Source: Sulfurimonas sp.
Lineage (GTDB): Bacteria; Campylobacterota; Campylobacteria; Campylobacterales; Sulfurimonadaceae
Direction: 5' to 3'
NCBI RefSeq assembly: GCF_028694605.1
Contig: NZ_JAQVKP010000001.1
Coordinates: 124,001-188,000 of the forward strand
Length of the DNA stretch: 64,000 bases
How positions within the stretch are numbered: position 1 is the stretch's first letter; each line of letters begins with the position of its first letter. The notes below the pieces were generated by a model. It saw nothing but the letters and a program-made list of their open reading frames with translations, did not search any database and had not been told where the DNA came from. The position numbers and the translations under genes are program-made. Shown piece after piece: positions 15,329 to 23,181 of the stretch.

Positions 15329-16466
15329 AGAGCTTGAACTTAAAGAGCTTTATCTCGGCTTTAGAGATCCGAAAACTATCAAAGCCTATGCAAAACTTAT
15401 AGAAAAAGAGGCGCAAAAACTTGACTGTGATATAAACATCATGGAGGTTTGCGGAGGACATACGCATACTATTATGAAGTACGGACTCATCCAACTCCTG
15501 CCTAAAAATGTGAAGTTTATCCATGGTCCGGGGTGTCCTGTTTGCATTATGCCAAAGGAGAGGATAGACCACGCTTACATTTTGGCAGGGCAAAAAGATA
15601 TGATAGTTGTAACACTTGGCGATATGATAAAAGTGCCGGGGAGTTTTGGCAGCCTGCAAGATGCAAGAAGCAAAGGTGCGGATGTAAGATTTGTCTATTC
15701 GCCCGCAGATACGCTAAAGATTGCAGAGCAAAACCCCGACAAAACCGTTCTGTTTTTTGCCATAGGTTTTGAGACAACTACTCCTATGACAGCGGCACTT
15801 ATAAATCAAGTCATACAAAAAGATATAAAAAATATCCTCTTTCACATAAACCACGTAACGGTTCCTGAGCCGATGAGGGTTTTGCTTGATGATGAGACAA
15901 ACAAGATAGACGCTTTCATAGGTCCGGCTCACGTGAGCGTGATAAGCGGAAGCAGGATTTACGGCGAGTTTGTGCGTGACTATAAAAAACCCGTGGTTGT
16001 AAGCGGTTTTGAACCTGTAGATGTTATAAAGTCTGTCTATATGCTCGTCAAGCAGTTTAGCCAAAAGAGGTGTGAAGTTAAGGTAGAGTACAGCAGAAGC
16101 GTCACGCATGATGGCAACATTGAGGCGCAAAAACTAAATGAGAAGTTCTTTGAGAAGCGGGAGCATTTTAGATGGCGTGGCATCGGCGACATTGCCCAGA
16201 GCGCACTAAAGTTAAAAGATGAGTTTGTGTACCTTGATGCGGAAATTATTTATAAAGATATATTGCCAAGTCGTAAGATAGACGACCATAAACTCTGTAT
16301 TTGCGGAGATATTTTAAAAGGCAAAGCAAATCCTAAAGATTGCAAAGTATTTGGCAAAGCATGCACGCCATCAAGCCCGCTTGGAAGCTGTATGGTAAGC
16401 AGCGAGGGAGCCTGTGCGGCGTACTATAAATATGGGGAAATTTTAATATGCAATACAAATATATAG
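15321..16466 (+). CDS. hypD: Hydrogenase Fe-cofactor assembly protein HypD
   Basis: The 381-residue protein has the HypD signature motifs: EVCGGHTHTI near residue 41, GPGCPVCIMP near 70, GFETTTP near 150, and a C-terminal cysteine-rich region (ICGDILKG, then four further Cys) that holds a [4Fe-4S] cluster. With HypC it forms the scaffold where Fe(CN)2CO is built before transfer to the large subunit. In related genomes hypE usually comes next; here an aldo/keto reductase starts inside the last 19 bases and hypE is 6.7 kb away. Confidence 0.95.
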   Translation: MSRELELKELYLGFRDPKTIKAYAKLIEKEAQKLDCDINIMEVCGGHTHTIMKYGLIQLLPKNVKFIHGPGCPVCIMPKERIDHAYILAGQKDMIVVTLGDMIKVPGSFGSLQDARSKGADVRFVYSPADTLKIAEQNPDKTVLFFAIGFETTTPMTAALINQVIQKDIKNILFHINHVTVPEPMRVLLDDETNKIDAFIGPAHVSVISGSRIYGEFVRDYKKPVVVSGFEPVDVIKSVYMLVKQFSQKRCEVKVEYSRSVTHDGNIEAQKLNEKFFEKREHFRWRGIGDIAQSALKLKDEFVYLDAEIIYKDILPSRKIDDHKLCICGDILKGKANPKDCKVFGKACTPSSPLGSCMVSSEGACAAYYKYGEILICNTNI

Positions 16467-17467
16467 GAAAAACAGGGCTTAGGGTAACTCCCATCGCTCT
16501 TGGGACAATGAGTTTTGGTTCTTGGAGCGATGAAGCTGAAGCTTTTATGATTATGGACAAGGCTTATGATAGGGGGATTAACTTTTTTGATACGGCAGAG
16601 CTTTATCCGGTGCCGCCGAGGGTTGAAGATGTTGGTATAACTGAGAGCATCATCGGAAAATGGCTCAAGACAAAACCCAGAGATAGCATCATCTTAGCTT
16701 CAAAAGTCGCAGGTGCCGCAAACGGCTGGTTTGTTCCGCCCATCCGACATGGTTATACCGCCATTGATGCGTTTCATATCAAACGCGCAATTGAGGGGAG
16801 TTTAAAAAGACTTCAAACTGACTACATAGACCTATACCAAATGCACTGGAGTGATTCTGTTGTACCAATCGAGGAGTCGTTAAAAGCCTTTGACGCACTT
16901 GTAAAAGAGGGCAAGGTTAGGTACATAGGAACTTCAAACGATACCGCTTACGGACTTACAAAAGCAAATGAGACTTCAAAAAGATTAGGCATATCAAGAT
17001 TTGAATCGATTCAAAATAACTTTTCACTTAACAATCCGCGGTTTTTGGATGAACTTGCAAATGTGTGCAAAAGAGAGCAGATATCGCTACTCGCTTATTC
17101 ACCAATAGCAGGCGGTGTTTTAAGCGGCAAATACAACGCCGAGTTTTATCCGCAAAATGCAAGATATTCAGACTATCTCATCAGCAAAAACACTCGCCTA
17201 AACTCTCAAGCCACAAAGTTTGTAAATGAGAAATCTTTAAAATCTACTGCAAGATATTTGGAAATAGCAAAGAGACTTGAAATCTCTCCTGTAACTTTGG
17301 CTGTTGCTTACTCAAAGCAGTTTGATTTTGTAGCAACAACGATTATCGGGGCTAGAAATGTAGAACAGATGGATGCGTCATTTGCGGCTTTTGATGTAAC
17401 TTTGAGCGAGGAGACGATGAACGAGATAAGAGCGGTGCAGCAAGAGATTATGTACCCGATGGGATGA
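16448..17467 (+). CDS. Aldo/keto reductase family oxidoreductase
   Basis: The 339-residue protein has the AKR TIM-barrel features: an N-terminal YIGKTGLRVTPIALGTM, the catalytic Asp/Tyr in FFDTAELYP, Lys in ILASKV, and DLYQMHWSD with the active-site His. The C-terminal part (TIIGARNVEQM) matches the NADPH-binding end of Tas/YghZ-type members. Such enzymes reduce carbonyls with NAD(P)H; the substrate cannot be read from the sequence. The start lies 19 bp inside hypD, so it is probably cotranscribed with the hyp genes, but no link to hydrogenase assembly is known. Confidence 0.88.
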   Translation: MQYKYIGKTGLRVTPIALGTMSFGSWSDEAEAFMIMDKAYDRGINFFDTAELYPVPPRVEDVGITESIIGKWLKTKPRDSIILASKVAGAANGWFVPPIRHGYTAIDAFHIKRAIEGSLKRLQTDYIDLYQMHWSDSVVPIEESLKAFDALVKEGKVRYIGTSNDTAYGLTKANETSKRLGISRFESIQNNFSLNNPRFLDELANVCKREQISLLAYSPIAGGVLSGKYNAEFYPQNARYSDYLISKNTRLNSQATKFVNEKSLKSTARYLEIAKRLEISPVTLAVAYSKQFDFVATTIIGARNVEQMDASFAAFDVTLSEETMNEIRAVQQEIMYPMG

Positions 17468-17470
17468 GAG

Positions 17471-17962
17471 ATGAAAAAACTCTATATTATCAGACATGCA
17501 AAATCGAGTTGGAGTGATGAGGCACTAGAGGATTTTGAGCGACCGCTTAACAAAAGAGGCAAAGCAAATGCCCCGATGATGGGAGAGAGACTAAAAGAGA
17601 AGCATATCATGCCAGACATCATCCTCTCAAGCCCCGCTAAAAGAGCCAAAAGCACGGCTCAAATGATTGCCAAAGAGATTGGATACAAGAAAAAAGTGCT
17701 TTTTGATGCAAATATCTATGAAGCGAATGTGGAAGTGTTGCGCAATATTTTAAGATCGCTTGATGATAAAAACGGTACGGTTTTTTTGGTGGGACACAAC
17801 CCCTCTTTGAATGATTTGGCTCACTATTATGTAGATTTTGAGGCAAATATCCCAACATGCGGTGTTGTAGAGATAGCGTTTGCATCTAAAAAATGGGCAG
17901 AGATAGAACCAAAAGATGCAGAACTCCTCTCATTTGACTACCCAAAAAAGAGTGAGACATAG
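17471..17962 (+). CDS. sixA: SixA-like phosphohistidine phosphatase (histidine phosphatase family)
   Basis: The 163-residue protein is a short histidine phosphatase with the catalytic RHAKSSW motif at residues 8-14, FERPLNKRG, SSPAKRAKST and the second catalytic His in VGHNPSLND near residue 107. SixA proteins remove phosphate from phosphohistidine on phosphotransfer proteins. It begins 3 bp after the aldo/keto reductase and is followed at 3 bp by a CHAD-domain gene, a pairing often seen and usually linked to phosphate or polyphosphate metabolism. Confidence 0.85.
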   Translation: MKKLYIIRHAKSSWSDEALEDFERPLNKRGKANAPMMGERLKEKHIMPDIILSSPAKRAKSTAQMIAKEIGYKKKVLFDANIYEANVEVLRNILRSLDDKNGTVFLVGHNPSLNDLAHYYVDFEANIPTCGVVEIAFASKKWAEIEPKDAELLSFDYPKKSET

Positions 17963-17965
17963 TAT

Positions 17966-18706
17966 ATGCAAAGCACACAAATAGAAAAAAAGCTCAAAGA
18001 GTTTAAAAAAATTCTCAAACATTTCACAAAAAAATCTCTGCAAAGCCCCGATGACGTCCACGTACTGCGTGTCAAATCCAGAGAACTTTTTTCTTTGCTA
18101 AGTAAAGAGGATGCATTTGCCAAGATAGTAAAAAAAGCCATCTCACTGAGCAATGAAATCAGAGATATCGATGTCTTTTTTAGCGACTACCTCGCATCTT
18201 TGCCCAAAAGATATAGAAAAAAACTCCAAGAGGAGATAGCAGAAAAAGTAAAAGAGGATGCAAGAGAAAAAGAGATAAAAAAACTCCGTAAATATCTCAA
18301 AAATCTACAAATCCCAAAGAGCCTAGAGCAAAAAACCAAAGAAGAAACCCCACAAACTCCACTACAAATAAAATTCCCACCGCTAGAGAAAAAGAAACTG
18401 CACAAATACAGAATCACCATCAAAAAGAGGCTCTACATAGAGAAAAACAGCTCTGTAAAAGATGAGAAAAAGATAAAAATCTTAACAGAGATGAAAGATG
18501 CCTTAGGTGCCATAAATGACAACTACAACGGCTTAGAGAGAGTTCATAGCTATGGTGTAAAAGAGAAGCTGTATAAAAAAATAGAGAGATATACGCAGGA
18601 AGAGAATGCAAGAGTGTATGAGAAGATAAAGGATAGTTACGGTGTAATCATTTCATTAGATGAGTATAATGCTACCCATAACCAAAAGGAGCTTACAAAG
18701 TTATGA
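17966..18706 (+). CDS. CHAD-domain protein
   Basis: This 246-residue, very Lys-rich helical protein carries the CHAD signature HVLRVKSRELFSLLS near residues 28-42, a second half with HKYRITIKKRLY, and a tail with NDNYNGLERVHSYG. CHAD proteins bind polyphosphate through conserved basic and histidine residues. The four-base ATGA overlap couples it to the Fic gene that follows. The last third resembles the remnant at 19672-19809, showing that a related CHAD gene once existed downstream. Confidence 0.85.
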   Translation: MQSTQIEKKLKEFKKILKHFTKKSLQSPDDVHVLRVKSRELFSLLSKEDAFAKIVKKAISLSNEIRDIDVFFSDYLASLPKRYRKKLQEEIAEKVKEDAREKEIKKLRKYLKNLQIPKSLEQKTKEETPQTPLQIKFPPLEKKKLHKYRITIKKRLYIEKNSSVKDEKKIKILTEMKDALGAINDNYNGLERVHSYGVKEKLYKKIERYTQEENARVYEKIKDSYGVIISLDEYNATHNQKELTKL

Positions 18707-19671
18707 GTTATGAACCGCCGTTTACGATCACATCCAAGATTTTAAATCTTGTGAGCCAAATAAGTGAAGCTTTAGCCAAAATTGAGATGCAAGAACACAA
18801 TGTCATCACACCATATTTAAGAAAAATCAATCGCATTAAAACTTTAGCTGGTACTTTAGAAATAGAGGGAAATTTTTTAGGTGAAGAAAAAATCACGGCT
18901 ATTCTTGAGGGAAAAAGAGTTTTAGGAACTGTATTGGAACTTGCAGAGGTAAATGGAGCTATAAAAGCATATGAGAAGTTTGAAGAGTACAGCTCTGACT
19001 CTTTAACAGACTTGCTTCAAGCACATAAAATCTTAATGGGCGATATTTTAACGACTGCCGGAACTTTTCGAAGAGTAAATGTAGGAGTTGGTGGACAAAA
19101 CGGAGTGACACATGTTGCACCACCCTATGATAGAGTTCCTGACTTGATGCACGATTTGTTTGAATGGCTTAAAAAATCAGATGTGCATCCACTTATCAAA
19201 AGCAGTGTATTTCATTATGAATTTGAGTTTATCCACCCTTTTAGCGATGGAAACGGTCGCATAGGGAGGCTTTGGCAGAGTGTCATTTTGTACAACTACA
19301 AAAAAGTTTTCTCTTCAATTGCTACTGAAAGTATAGTAAGAGATTACCAAGATAACTATTATAAAGCTTTAGAAGATTCCGGTGCATTGGGTGAAAGTAC
19401 ATCGTTTATAGAATATATGCTAGAAATGATTTTAGAAGCAATAAAAAAGGTCGGTAATGAAGTCGGTAATAAGGTCGGTAATGCTTTAACTGACAATCAG
19501 ATGCAAATTGTGCAAAACATAAAAGAAAACCCAAAAATATCAGCTAAAAAACTATCAAATATTGTAGGTATATCGGTTAGAAAAATAGAAGAAAATATTT
19601 CTAAACTCAAAGAGATGAAGATAATTGATAGAGTTGGTGGAACTCGCGGATATTGGGAAGTGTTGGAATAA
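18703..19671 (+). CDS. Class II Fic-domain protein with winged-helix C-terminus
   Basis: The 322-residue protein has the Fic catalytic loop HPFSDGNGRIGR at 178-189 and, at 51-56, TLEIEG, which fits the (S/T)xxxE(G/N) inhibitory helix found N-terminal to the core in class II Fic proteins. Such enzymes AMPylate target proteins; the inhibitory Glu suppresses ATP use. The C-terminal 65 residues look like a winged-helix DNA-binding domain, joined by a linker built of three VGN repeats. It overlaps the CHAD gene by 4 bp. It sits with MazF-like and McrBC genes, so a toxin or defence role is plausible. Confidence 0.87.
   Translation: MSYEPPFTITSKILNLVSQISEALAKIEMQEHNVITPYLRKINRIKTLAGTLEIEGNFLGEEKITAILEGKRVLGTVLELAEVNGAIKAYEKFEEYSSDSLTDLLQAHKILMGDILTTAGTFRRVNVGVGGQNGVTHVAPPYDRVPDLMHDLFEWLKKSDVHPLIKSSVFHYEFEFIHPFSDGNGRIGRLWQSVILYNYKKVFSSIATESIVRDYQDNYYKALEDSGALGESTSFIEYMLEMILEAIKKVGNEVGNKVGNALTDNQMQIVQNIKENPKISAKKLSNIVGISVRKIEENISKLKEMKIIDRVGGTRGYWEVLE
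19447..19482 (+). repeat. Three in-frame 12-bp tandem repeats inside the Fic gene
   Basis: Three copies of (A/G)A(A/G)GTCGGTAAT stand head to tail and encode the linker KVGNEVGNKVGN. The unit length keeps the frame, so copy changes would alter only linker length. Confidence 0.8.
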
Positions 19672-19809
19672 TGATGGTAGAAATAACTACAATGCCATCG
19701 AGAGGCTAAAAAATTACGGTGTAAAAGAGCCTCTGTACAATAAAATAGCCAAATATACACAAAAACGAAATCAAAAACTTTATGAGAAGTTACGGTATAT
19801 GGTAAAATA
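19672..19809 (+). pseudogene. 3' remnant of a second CHAD-domain gene
   Basis: Read in the frame containing the stop codon at 19807-19809, this stretch encodes NNYNAIERLKNYGVKEPLYNKIAKYTQ and what follows, which aligns with the last part of the CHAD protein at 17966-18706 (NDNYNGLERVHSYGVKEKLYKKIERYTQ). No CHAD signature or proper start survives. The DNA is diverged from the intact gene, so this is the tail of a paralogue or of an older gene cut by the Fic insertion, not a fresh copy. It could still be read from an ATG at 19625 inside the Fic frame, which is unlikely to matter. Confidence 0.65.
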
Positions 19810-19836
19810 ATAGAAATAAGAGGCAAATTGTAAAAT
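19796..19836 (+). repeat. 41-bp direct repeat, copy 1 (upstream of MazF-like gene)
   Basis: It begins TATATGGTAAAATAATA and matches 20417-20457 at about 36 of 41 positions. It covers the end of the CHAD remnant and the region just before the MazF-like start. The TAAAAT inside could act as a -10 element. Confidence 0.6.
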
Positions 19837-20230
19837 GAAAAAATTTGATGAGTGGAACGAAGCCAAAAAACAGATACAAAATGAAACCATAAAAGTAGGA
19901 TATAAAAATAGAGATATTTTTTATATAAAAATGGGGCACAATATAGGCTATGAGCAAGATGGTAAAGGTGATAACTTTGTAAGACCGGTAGTAGTTTTAA
20001 AAGGATTTAACAAAGAAGTTTTTTTGGGGATTCCACTCTCTTCAAAAGATAAAGAAGGAAAATTTTACTATCGATTTGAATTTGAAAAAGATAATAGCAT
20101 AGTAAAAAATATAGCTATATTGTCTCAAATTAGACTATTTAGCACAAAGAGGCTTTTAAATAAGATTGGAATGATAAGTGAAAGTGATTTTGAAAAACTA
20201 AAAGATAAGCTGAGAGAACCTATTGATTAA
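19835..20230 (+). CDS. MazF/PemK-like toxin-family protein
   Basis: The 131-residue protein fits the PemK/MazF fold family: an early DIFYIKMGHNIGYEQDGKG loop, FVRPVVVLKGF, FLGIPLSS, and the C-terminal QIRLFSTKRL pattern with Gln, Arg and Asp/Ser at the typical places. MazF toxins are ribosome-independent or -dependent RNA endonucleases. An N-terminal helical extension of about 25 residues precedes the core. No antitoxin frame is seen immediately upstream, where a CHAD remnant lies, so it is either solitary or neutralised in trans. The gene is bracketed by 41-bp direct repeats. Confidence 0.72.
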   Translation: MKKFDEWNEAKKQIQNETIKVGYKNRDIFYIKMGHNIGYEQDGKGDNFVRPVVVLKGFNKEVFLGIPLSSKDKEGKFYYRFEFEKDNSIVKNIAILSQIRLFSTKRLLNKIGMISESDFEKLKDKLREPID

Positions 20231-20255
20231 CCCCGTCGAAAGACGGGTCGTCCCG
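20231..20255 (+). repeat. G/C-rich nested hairpin after the MazF-like gene
   Basis: CCCGTC-GAAA-GACGGG (20232-20247) makes a perfect 6-bp stem with a GNRA loop, and CGGG-TCGT-CCCG (20244-20255) makes an alternative stem using the same bases. It starts at the base after the stop codon. No T-run follows, so it is not a classic terminator. Confidence 0.55.
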
Positions 20256-20416
20256 AAGGAATTTAGAAGATAATTGTAGCAAAAAAATAATAAATATATA
20301 ATAAATTAAATCTTAACAAAAGATATGCAATAGAATATCGTCAAAAGTATCTATGTAGTGCTGATTTATAAGTATTTGTTTCAGAGTGAGTAAGGCGGTG
20401 GAGTTAAAAATGGTGC

Positions 20417-20457
20417 TATATGGTAAAATAATAAAAATAAGAGAGAAGTTATAAAAT
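20417..20457 (+). repeat. 41-bp direct repeat, copy 2 (upstream of mcrC)
   Basis: Near-identical to 19796-19836, 621 bp away. It lies shortly before the mcrC start and also contains a TAAAAT that could be a -10 element. Confidence 0.6.
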
Positions 20458-20491
20458 ATTTTTAAATGGCAAAAGTGGTAAAAAAACTGAA

Positions 20492-21628
20492 ATGAAAAAT
20501 ATAATCTATGAATACAATGAAGTAAAAGATGAGAAGCTAAAAAAGTACATCATTGACACTCCTTTGCTTCATAAATATTTTAAACTTGACTGGAAGATTT
20601 TAAAATCACAGCAATACTGCGGAATACTAAATTTTGAAGATAAAGATTACTATCTGCTTCCTAAGATAGCCGATAATGATGATGAAAAAAACCTTGATAT
20701 TTTTATCTATATGCTCATGTACGCTTATGATATAAAACTTGAGAATGAAGATATAGCGTCATGTAAAAATGAAAAGCATAATATCTTAGAAGTTTTTATA
20801 CAGCTTTTTGCAAAAGGGCTGTTTAAAGAGTTCGGGCGAGGTGTTTACAAAGAGTATATAACCGAGCAGGATAATTTGACGACGCTTAGAGGTAAGTACC
20901 TTATAAACGAAAATCTAAAGTACAACTTTACAAACGCAAAGATATACTGCGAATATGACGAGTTTAGTATGAATAACACGCTAAATCAGTTTTTTTTGTA
21001 CGCCGTCAAAACTCTTATGCCCTTTACCAGAGATAAAAAACTTCTAAAACAGTGCGAGTTGGTGCTTGATGAGGTGGAGTACAGACACTTAGATATAAAT
21101 AGCTTTATGATTCATTTTAACCGCTTAAATCTAAGATACAGAGATAGTTTTGAGTTTGCGATACTTCTTCTTAGTAAATCTATCCCGCTCTTTTCAAAAG
21201 ACAAGAAAAGCTTTGCGTTCTTGTTTGATATGAATATGCTCTTTGAGCGGTTTGTCGGTAGGATGATAAAAGAGATAGAGCCTGAAACAAAGCTACAAAG
21301 CTATGATGTTTATGGAGATTTGATTTTAAAACCTGATATTATTGTGGGCGATTTGATAATAGATACGAAATACAAAAAGCTACATGTAAAAGAGGATATA
21401 AAAAGAGACGACAAGTTTCAAATGTATGTTTACGGCAAAAACTACGGTATAAAAAATATGATGCTTCTGTATCCAAAACATCTGGAGCATTTTGATTATG
21501 ATTTTGTTTTGGGGACAAACGGAGATGAAATTTTGATGAAGATAAAGAGCTTGGATTTGGGGTTTGATGGGTGTAGTTATGGGGAGTATATTGAGAAAAT
21601 TAGAGAGAGACTGGAGAAAATAATATGA
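20492..21628 (+). CDS. mcrC: McrC-like nuclease subunit of a McrBC restriction system
   Basis: The 378-residue protein has an N-terminal McrC-type domain and a C-terminal PD-(D/E)XK nuclease core: FLFDMNMLFERFVGRMI near 243-259, Pro281-Asp282, and DTK at 291-293. McrC is the cleavage subunit that docks on the McrB ring and cuts DNA carrying modified cytosine. The gene precedes mcrB and overlaps it by 4 bp, opposite to the E. coli order. The ribosome site is weak. A short A/T-rich leader with a possible promoter lies upstream. Confidence 0.85.
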   Translation: MKNIIYEYNEVKDEKLKKYIIDTPLLHKYFKLDWKILKSQQYCGILNFEDKDYYLLPKIADNDDEKNLDIFIYMLMYAYDIKLENEDIASCKNEKHNILEVFIQLFAKGLFKEFGRGVYKEYITEQDNLTTLRGKYLINENLKYNFTNAKIYCEYDEFSMNNTLNQFFLYAVKTLMPFTRDKKLLKQCELVLDEVEYRHLDINSFMIHFNRLNLRYRDSFEFAILLLSKSIPLFSKDKKSFAFLFDMNMLFERFVGRMIKEIEPETKLQSYDVYGDLILKPDIIVGDLIIDTKYKKLHVKEDIKRDDKFQMYVYGKNYGIKNMMLLYPKHLEHFDYDFVLGTNGDEILMKIKSLDLGFDGCSYGEYIEKIRERLEKII

Positions 21629-23181
21629 ACGAAAACTTAAGTATAGCGGTTTTAACACATAATCCAAATGGAGACTGGGGTGATGTAAGACCATTGATTG
21701 AACAGCAAGGTTATTATGAAAAGTGGGGCAAAAGTATAAATCTTGTAGTTGGGCAAACAGTTTTGATTTATATATCGAGTAATATCCGTCAAATTCAATA
21801 TATTATGGAAGTTACAAATGTTTATGATGATAGTATAGATGTAAAATTAATTAAAAAGCTTAGTAGAGAACAATCTCAGTTATTATCTTTTGAAAATTTG
21901 AAAAAACATGGTTTGAAAAAAGGAACGATAAATTATATTTTAGATAATAATAGACAACTATATGAATATGTAAAATCTGTTATAAATGACGACACAATTA
22001 AAGAAAAAAAAGATAAAAAATTGAATATAAAAAACATAATCCTCTACGGTGCTCCGGGAGTCGGTAAAACCCATAACTACCAAAATCTTATCTCTATGAT
22101 AGAAGAGGGCAAAAGCCAAAATGAGATATTTTACACCGTTTCAAAAAACCTACATGTAGATTTACAAAACGAAACTTTTGAGAGCATAAAAAATGAGAAA
22201 AGAGTTGAGTTTGTAACATTTCATCAAAGCTACTCTTATGAGGATTTTATAGAGGGTTTTAGACCTAGCGACAATGGAAATATAGAGTTAGAAGATGGGA
22301 TATTTAAAAATATAGCTAAAGAAGCAAATAGCAATATTGTTGATAGTTTTTCTAACAATATAAATATAAACTTCAAAAGTGTGCTGGAGCAGTTTCAATT
22401 AAAATTTGAAATCGGCAGTAAATTAAAAACTTATAGTAATAATAGCGAGTTTACCATCTCAAAATATACCGATAAATCCATTCATATTATGGTAAATGAA
22501 AATAAATTTTCTGTTTCATATTTGCCTCTTGAAGAAATATATAACAGCAATAAGATAAAACCTATCAATAATCCTCAAGATGTTATAGATGCCTTGTCTG
22601 GTAGGTTTAAAGGTTTGGCAACATATTATTATTCTATTTTTAGAGAAATGCTTTTATTTAAAGAAGTTAAGCAAAATAGCACTGCTTTAAAAAACTTCTA
22701 CATAGTCATAGACGAAATCAACAGAGGAAATATCTCTAAAATCTTTGGAGAGTTGATAACGCTTATAGAAGAAGATAAAAGGGATGTTTACGAAGTTACG
22801 CTTCCGTACTCAAAAGAGAAGTTCAAAGTGCCTTCAAATCTCTACATCATCGCCACCATGAACTCTACCGACAAATCAATCGCAACTATAGACATAGCAC
22901 TAAGACGAAGATTTACATTTTTGAAGATGAAGCCAAATGAAGATTTGGTACATGTAAAGGCAAAAGAGCTGTTTAATGACTTAAATAAGTTTATAAAAGA
23001 GAATCTAAACGAAGACTATATGTTAGGTCATAGCTATTTTATGAAGATAGAGAGTGATGAAGATCTGGAGTTTGTAAAAGAGTACAAGATAAGACCGCTT
23101 TTGGAGGAGTATTTTTATGCTGATGAAAAAAAATATAACGATGCTATTAATATTTTGAACAAAAAGAGCCAAGATGACTAA
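21625..23181 (+). CDS. mcrB: McrB-like AAA+ ATPase with an N-terminal EVE/PUA-like domain
   Basis: In this 518-residue protein residues 1-115 look like an EVE/PUA-type reader (GDWGDVRPLIEQQGYYEKWG, then VGQTVLIYISS), a fold known to bind modified bases. Residues 135-500 are an McrB-type motor: Walker A GAPGVGKTH (142-150), Walker B VIDEINRGN (361-369), the MNSTDKS signature (412-418) and RRRF (427-430). McrB binds modified DNA, hydrolyses GTP and drives McrC. It ends 8 bp inside hypE, so translation of the two may be linked. Confidence 0.87.
   Translation: MNENLSIAVLTHNPNGDWGDVRPLIEQQGYYEKWGKSINLVVGQTVLIYISSNIRQIQYIMEVTNVYDDSIDVKLIKKLSREQSQLLSFENLKKHGLKKGTINYILDNNRQLYEYVKSVINDDTIKEKKDKKLNIKNIILYGAPGVGKTHNYQNLISMIEEGKSQNEIFYTVSKNLHVDLQNETFESIKNEKRVEFVTFHQSYSYEDFIEGFRPSDNGNIELEDGIFKNIAKEANSNIVDSFSNNININFKSVLEQFQLKFEIGSKLKTYSNNSEFTISKYTDKSIHIMVNENKFSVSYLPLEEIYNSNKIKPINNPQDVIDALSGRFKGLATYYYSIFREMLLFKEVKQNSTALKNFYIVIDEINRGNISKIFGELITLIEEDKRDVYEVTLPYSKEKFKVPSNLYIIATMNSTDKSIATIDIALRRRFTFLKMKPNEDLVHVKAKELFNDLNKFIKENLNEDYMLGHSYFMKIESDEDLEFVKEYKIRPLLEEYFYADEKKYNDAINILNKKSQDD

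Noticed and set aside
19447-19482. Short tandem repeats as a CRISPR array
   Set aside because: Units are 12 bp with no spacers and encode a protein linker in frame.
16448-23181. Accessory block as a prophage or integrative element
   Set aside because: No integrase, structural phage gene, tRNA end or att-like repeat was found at its borders.
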